Shown piece after piece: positions 53,870-64,000 of a stretch of 64,000 nucleotides of DNA. The position numbers and the translations under genes were made by a program. The stretch is from Adiantum capillus-veneris. Taxonomy: Eukaryota; Streptophyta; Polypodiopsida; Polypodiales; Pteridaceae. The notes below the pieces were generated by a model. The model searched no databases, was not told the DNA's origin, and was given only the letters and a program-made list of their open reading frames with translations. The DNA is taken from NCBI GenBank assembly GCA_014529385.2, contig CM043963.1, positions 1,864,001 to 1,928,000 of the forward strand, given 5' to 3'. Each line of letters begins with the position of its first letter. Positions within the stretch are counted from its first letter, which is position 1.

Positions 53870-55731
53870 TCTACATGTGTTTAACTGTACTTACAAGGTG
53901 GATGAACTGACTTTTGGTTGGACCTTTGATCCTCACTTGAAAAACTTTATGTATTCTATAGAATTTCTTACTTCAGACAAACAACCATTAGTATGTGCTC
54001 TCTCTTTGGAAATTACTATTCTGACTTCCAGGATTTTGGACAACACATGTGCACTACGGATCTGTCTCTTATTAGTTCAAGAGAAATCAAGGACCTATTG
54101 AGTAAGGGTCTGAATCATATCCCACTCCAACCATTAAATCCACACTTGGCTTTTGCCGCAATACTTACTTGCTTGACTGACATAGTCAAATTATTGAATT
54201 TAGACAGTCTACAACATGCTAGACTTGCTGATTCTTTATCCTCTTACTTTCAAACTTGTATTGAATCAATCCCACCTACATGGATTACTCAGGAAGCAAC
54301 ATGGCTTTCCCCCTCACTATCCTCTATGATACATAAACTAAAAAAGGATTGGTTTGTGGTAGGATTTGACAAAGCCCCTCATATACCTACTATTATCTGC
54401 AAACACTTAGCCAAGATAATGGCTCGGTCGAGGCTTAAAGGACAGGAATTTTTGCTATTTGAAATGTGTCTAGAAGAAGCCATCCGATACCTGGATTCTT
54501 CCCTGAGTTACTTTAAATTAGACATTAAGAGTTTGAAACTACCTATACTTTTTCCCACTTATAAAAGTCACATGCATAAGTTCAGATGGATTTCGGATGC
54601 CTCCAATTGTATCATGTGACATGCCACAAATGTGATCACTGCTTGCCTCAATCTTATTCTCACTAACTTTCATAACATCTGTGACGAAAGGTTTTTAATG
54701 GTGAAGACCTTCACTGGACTTCTGATTAATAACTTATGGCTTGTGAAGAACTCAACTGAGGTATTCATTAATCTCCCACAATACATTGTTTCTATGTTTT
54801 TCGCTGATATCATGCAATGCTATGAAAACATATCACTTTTTGGGCCTTTTGGGCTTTCTTTGTTCTACAACAGATTTGTAAAATGGTTTTTGAGAGGAGG
54901 AATAGGATGGGACACCATACTATTTCACTAGCTCGAAGCCCCAGATGGGTAAAAAACACAAAAAAAGGACCACCCACACATTATAATCCACATAATCTAA
55001 TGGAGATTATTGAATGGCTCTTTTGGAATTGCTTTGTCATGCTAGGGGAACAATGCTTTCAACAAATCCATGGTATCCATATGGGCTTCTCATGTTCACC
55101 AGTCATGTGCAATCTTTATCTGGTTTTCTTTGAGTATAAAGGGATACTTAAATAGCTGGAGACAACTGACACTACTATTGATCTTACACTGTTTCAACAC
55201 ACTTACAGATATATGGATGATTTATTAAGTTTAAATAATCCCAATTTTGTGCAATGCATACCACTAATCTATCCTGATACTCTTAAGGTTGAACCGACCT
55301 TCATGGCATACTTGAATATTGACAACAAATTTGTTGTTACTAAAACATTTTTTCTCAATCTGGAGCTGTCACTTTTTTCTCCCTTAACCAAAAGTTATAG
55401 CACTGAATTCTCTTGGAAAAGAGACAAGTTGCACCTGGGCCTGATTGAATTCCTCAGGAGGAAGAGTAATTGTCCACGTAAGGTAGCAATAAAAACTTGT
55501 CTGGGCATGGTATATCTGATTGTGTACATGGTATATCTGATTGTGTACTCATCCTCAGACTCCTTAATTGTGTTTCAGGCAATATGTCATCTAATGAAGA
55601 AATATGTAGCGAATGGGTTTGCTACGAATGAGCTGCTGGGCACTATTAGGAATTTTGTTAATAAAATCTCTTGGCCATTAAGCTTGGCTAAAAAAGAGAA
55701 AGTTATTGAACTTCTGGAACTCTTTCACTGA
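53870..55731 (+). pseudogene. Reverse transcriptase, Penelope-like, decayed
   Basis: In order: KDLLSKGLNHIPLQPLNPHL, KFRWISDASNCIM with a TGA at 54617, then a motif A-like FADIMQCYENISLFGPFG. After a frameshift near 54900 come the motif B-like QIHGIHMGFSCSPVMCNLYL and FFEYK, a TAG at 55153, YRYMDDLLSLNN (motif C YMDD at about 55210) and a C-terminal region to 55731. The SKGL start, IxMG...SPV and YxDDLLxLNNP pattern differs from LINE, copia and gypsy RTs and resembles Penelope-like or related RTs. No GIY-YIG endonuclease is visible. A 21-bp duplication repeats MVYLIVY. An unrelated RT class remains possible. Confidence 0.55.
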
Positions 55732-55818
55732 TACACTGGTTGTAGGGGATGGTCTCCCCAATTGGTGAGGACCCCCCCTCACCTAGTGGTAGGCCCGGCC
55801 TCTCCCTGGGTAAGGGTG

Positions 55819-60287
<4,469 letters not shown>

Positions 60288-60521
60288 TAGTGCATTCGTT
60301 TTTTATCTAGTAGATAACAATTCACTCTGTCGATAATAACTTCTTCACCTGAACCCCGATTTGGGTGATCTATAGCCTCAATCGAAGAACACGACGCCCT
60401 CTATGCATTATATTGATGTAAAACAAAAAGAAAATTAGGGTTATGGAAGGCTTTTCTCTAGCAAAATTTTCAAAGTGAAAAGGTTCGGGAAAGTTGACTC
60501 TCACCTCTTATTTTACATTCA

Positions 60522-61435
60522 ATGTCATCTTGCACTAACAAGGGTTCTTCTTCTTCAACAAGGTCCACAACCATTGTAGAAAATGATCCAGAATCTCCTA
60601 AGTATGAAATAGGAACACAACCACTCAACCAACAACATGGAAAGCCATGATCATGACATACTTGGTATCATTGTAAGAGACTGTAAATAAACAAGGTAAA
60701 GACTTACAGACACTTGCAATGGAGACTGGCATGTTAAGAGTTCTTGTAGTTGAGAATGAGAATCTCAAGAGGACACTTGAGATGCAAACAATACGTTTGA
60801 TGCAACTTGAAGAGGAAGTCAAGGAATGCAAAAGCTCTCTTGTGGACTTAAATGCTTTGAAGGGGCACATGAGTAAAATAGAGCATGACTAGGTATTGAA
60901 AGAGGAGAATTTTGACACCATGATCCGGGATGTATGTGACATGAAAAATGTATGTACAAACAAGTCTTGCACTGATGTATGTGGAGGTGACAATGTGGTT
61001 TCTAATTCCTCCCTCATGCAAGCTATGGCTCAAGTTAAAAATGTTGAGGATGTGGATGTAGAGGAGTTGAAGGAACGGGAGCGACACTCTAAGAACATTA
61101 TTATTCATGGAGTTCTTGAAAAGAAGTTAGAGGCACCTTCTTCTCTTGACATTGTTATCAAAGATTTCTTCAAAACCCACTTTGGCATGTCAACAGTTAT
61201 GGTTTATGGAGCACATAGAGTGGGTAAGCAAGGAGCTCCTTGCTCTAGAGAATGGCCAGTTGTATGCACCATGCCGGATGAGACCAAATAAAAGATTATT
61301 CTTGATTATAGATGGATCTGTTTGAAGGATAAAAAATGTTTTATATGTGAAGATCTCACTATTACGCAACAAAATATGCGTCGCATGGCATCTGTGGAGA
61401 GAAATAAGAAAAACAATAAGATCTCTCGATCATGA
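60522..61435 (+). pseudogene. LINE-C ORF1 (coiled coil plus RRM-like)
   Basis: The start is ATG at 60522 (MSSCTNKGSS), followed by a coiled coil in frames broken by stops and indels. Then come SSLMQAMAQVKNVED, RHSKNIIIHGVLEKKLEAPS and DFFKTHFGMSTVMVYGAHRV, an L1 ORF1-type RRM region, and, after TAA at 61289, the C-terminal FICEDLTITQQNMRRMAS. The protein binds LINE RNA. Confidence 0.65.
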
Positions 61436-61504
61436 AGAAAATGTGCCCAAGGAGGAGGCAAGTCCATCGAGAAAATAGGAATGTGCAACCTATGAGGCCG
61501 AGTT

Positions 61505-62785
61505 ACATTTGAAAGTATGTTTTTTGAACTGCAATGGATACCCATGGAATATGGGAGTTGGCATAGACAAACTATTAAGCAAAGCCGACATTGTACTTCT
61601 TGTTGAGACTTGGGAGCATGATACACAAAGGATTAATGGAGTGGAGGATTTCAATGTATATTCATTGATGTAGTCAAAAAATTTCAAGCAATGAAGAGGA
61701 CAAGGAGGGGTAGCATGTATGGTTTTTAGAAAGAATTGGAAGATTTTGTGTCAATTGTGAAAGATGACACGCACAAACTTACGGTTGAAAATTATGACAC
61801 CAAAAAGAGTATCCATTTTTGTAGCCGGTTGCTACATTCCTCATCATGATTCCGCATTTTATTCTTGCATGGATAGAGATAAGCCATGTTTTAATATAGA
61901 GGAGGACATTGCTTATTTTTTTTAAGGCAAAAGTGATGGTATTGTCTTTGGAGATATGAATGCTCGCACAAAACATTGCAAAATGATACTCAACAATTTG
62001 GCATGCCATACATCTCAAGGGAGTTGGAGGAAGTTCACTTGTGTGATCGTACTTCAATGGATGAGAAAGAGCCAGATCACTATGGAAAGCACCGGGCATA
62101 CTCATTGCCAATGGTGTATCTTTGTGGAGTGGAACAATTGGATTTACATGTAGAAAACATAACGGGGATAGTGTGATTGAATATATGCTACTCTCTGAAG
62201 CTATCATGCATTACATAAAGAGTTGTAAGCTTGGCCAATGGACCCCAGAATTAGAGCATCAGACTTATGTATTGAAGTTGCATGTGGAGAAGAAACTAAG
62301 CATGATGATCTCAGCCAAAGGGAAGAGAAGTTATTACTATGTATGGATTTCAAAACAGACACCAATGTACATTGAAATGGTTGAGCAAAAGTTATGGATG
62401 ACAAAGCTTCAACATGATGCACCATTGGAAACTAAATGGGAAGCTTTCAAAAAAGTTATTTGTTCTTGTGTCGAAGAATGCTTTGCCATAAATCATGTCC
62501 ATGGTTTCAACAAAGATTGATCATGCAAAAGGTGGTTTGATAAAGAATGCAAAGATGCTTGAAAGTCCTTGATAAAGCTTGATGCAACTATGGACAAACA
62601 AAACTATTAATGTCATTTGCATACATACAAGGCATTGATTCAAACAAAGAGAAGAAGATGGAAAGTAAAGCAACAATTATTTCAAGTTTAAGAAAAGGCA
62701 CATGTATGTGGAAGATTTTGGAGAAACTTGAGGGGCAAGCGGTTTGAGAGTTTAAGTAACTTGAGTCTTATGGATATGTACACAC
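61505..62785 (+). pseudogene. LINE-C ORF2: endonuclease and linker
   Basis: The reading contains VCFLNCNGYPWNMGVGID, ADIVLLVETWEHD, YIPHHDSAFYSCMD and IVFGDMNART, the conserved endonuclease blocks. The linker follows with SEAIMHYIKSCKLGQWTPEL and WEAFKKVICSCVEECF. Stops and frameshifts interrupt it. It ends before the RT. Confidence 0.65.
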
Positions 62786-63620
62786 ATTGTAGGTATGAAG
62801 AGACATTCAGCCCCATAGCCAAGATGTCTACCATTTGTGTGTTTATTGCAGCGAGACTGCTGCGTTAAAATGGTTGTTGAAGCACATGGATGTAAAGAAT
62901 ACGTTTCTAAATTGAGACTTGGAGGAAAATGTGTATATGGAGTAACCACAAGGTTATGAAAATATGAGGCTATGTGACCTTGTATGCAGGTTAAAGAAAG
63001 TATTGTATGGGCTAAAGCAAGCACCTAAGAGGATTGTGGGCTAAAGCAAGCACCTAAGAGGATTGTGGCATTCCTCATTTCATTGTGCTTTGAAATGTTT
63101 GATGGAGATCATTCATTGTATGTGTGGAAGAATGATGCAGGAATTGTGGTGATTTGAATTTATGTGGATGATTTGATTGTTGAAGGCGAGAATGTGGCTG
63201 AAGTTTGGGGAATGGTGTAGGTCAAGTGCTTGAGAATGCTACCATGTACATGAAATTTGTGGGCAGATTGATCTTCTTGATGGTCTCATATCTAGAAATG
63301 AGCTACAGAGTTGGATTGGTGAGTCAATTTATGCATCTCCTAGGAAACCACACTTGGATGCGGTGAGGCACATTTTGCACTATGTGAGTGCTACTTTGGA
63401 TTATGCACTCTTTTATAGGGTTGATGTGGACTTGTCACTCTATGGCTACACAAATGTGGATTGGGCTGGTAGTACATACGATCGTAAGTCTACCAATAGG
63501 TTAATGTTTTCACTTGGGAGTTCTGCTATCACATGGAGTGTTGTAATTAGGATGCAGGAAAACACACACATTTTGGAGAAGACAAAGGAAGCTCAAGGAA
63601 CACAACTGAGAGTGTTTTTC
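62786..63620 (+). pseudogene. Ty1/copia reverse transcriptase-RNase H fragment
   Basis: The plus strand reads RYEETFSPIAKMSTICVFIA, HMDVKNTFLN, LEENVYME, then PQGYEN, and VCRLKKVLYGLKQAPKR. Then come IYVDDLIVEGENV (YVDD motif C), VRHILHYVSATLDYALFY and NVDWAGSTYDRKSTNRLMFS, the usual copia RNase H stretch. Stops (TGA, TAA) occur where Gln or Gly codons are usual. A direct 29-bp duplication near 63009-63066 repeats GLKQAPKRIV. It is 5' truncated against LINE-C. Confidence 0.85.
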
Positions 63621-63887
63621 TTAGTGTGCAATGGAAATATTGATAGCCCTAGAATGAAGGGCATATATACAACGTACGGGGGAAAACCTCCTAAAGAAGA
63701 AAAAAAAAGCCTCGACGGTCCTAAGTGTGTTTACACACATCACTACCACATGTATATGGTAACAAATCCCACTCTCCTTTCATAGAATACTCCACAATAG
63801 ATGCATTTGTAATGGAACCAGCATTTGCAGTGGAAGGGCAGCGGAACCACCCTCTTTCTTCTTAGCCTCTTTGGCCTTCAACTTAGG

Positions 63888-63929
63888 ACACTGCTTGATC
63901 AAGTGATCATTAGCTTTACAATAATGGCA
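63888..63929 (-). pseudogene. Copia gag zinc knuckle, minus strand
   Basis: The minus strand reads KKMSCHYCKANDHLIKQCPK, a C-X2-C-X4-H-X4-C knuckle in a lysine-rich context, typical of copia gag. The gag runs leftward from beyond the window edge and is in opposite orientation to the RT fragment, so it belongs to another copy. Confidence 0.7.
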
Positions 63930-64000
63930 AGACATCTTCTTTTTTCCCTTATCACTAGAATTTCTAGAAAAATTGCAACCAGCAAAGCATTAGGAACAGG

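Larger units (their letters stand above)
60288..62785 (+). mobile_element. LINE-C: L1-type LINE, 3' truncated
   Basis: It is the same family as LINE-B. The leader (CCCGATTTGGGTGATCTATA, then GACGCCCTCTATGCATTA) is followed by ORF1 and the endonuclease part of ORF2. It stops at YTHC (about 62785), where a copia RT begins. No poly(A) tail is present. The 5' end lies against a short CTCTCTCT stretch. Confidence 0.8.

Noticed and set aside
53166-55731. LINE or Ty1/copia RT
   Set aside because: It lacks FADD and the endonuclease blocks of LINEs and the YVDD and KARLVAKGF-type context of copia. The motif spacing fits neither.

Overview
The window comes from the nuclear genome of a land plant with a large, transposon-rich genome. 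Evidence for this is GT-AG introns, a plant-type SIP aquaporin, CACTA, hAT, L1-type LINE and Ty1/copia fragments, and many long (CT)n/(GA)n tracts. The 25-kb intron and the TE load would suit a fern or gymnosperm, but I cannot fix the species. Only one host gene looks intact. Almost everything else is transposon-derived.

The host gene is a minus-strand SIP (small basic intrinsic protein) aquaporin. Its three coding exons lie at 33905-33618, 8183-7911 and 7797-7648. All junctions are phase 0 and together they give 236 codons. The first coding intron is about 25.4 kb (33617-8184) and holds a stack of nested transposons. LINE-B (minus, about 31.3 to 10.65 kb) is split by two LTR elements and a small insert. 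One LTR element (26193-30624, TSD TCTAC) has about 1.2-kb LTRs and a tRNA-Met type primer site. The other (12694-26053, TSD CTCCT, minus strand) is split by LINE-A (about 13399-23320, plus strand). LINE-A's ORF1 is split by a nearly intact hAT element (14036-17189, TSD GTCCAAGG). The target duplications, and the way LINE-B reads through when the inserts are removed (compared with LINE-C at 60.3-62.8 kb), support this order.

Left of the aquaporin: the 3' part of a CACTA transposase (1-2317), a decayed unrecognised minus-strand gene (about 2640-4040), sequence without clear genes, and an LTR-like remnant near 6.4-6.7 kb. Right of it: microsatellite-rich repeats (34.6-37.3 kb), a copia-type 5' LTR plus primer site (37382-37571), and a tandem array of four nearly identical 2.1-kb units (39313-47737) made from copia-type sequence.

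From 48.5 to 60.3 kb two direct repeats of about 3.8 kb (base length) flank a decayed reverse transcriptase with a YMDD motif that looks Penelope-like rather than LINE or LTR type. The left repeat has gained a 789-bp solo LTR (TSD TTGCC, empty site in the right repeat). The right repeat has a 575-bp internal tandem duplication. The window ends with LINE-C joined to a Ty1/copia RT-RNase H fragment and an opposite-strand gag zinc knuckle.
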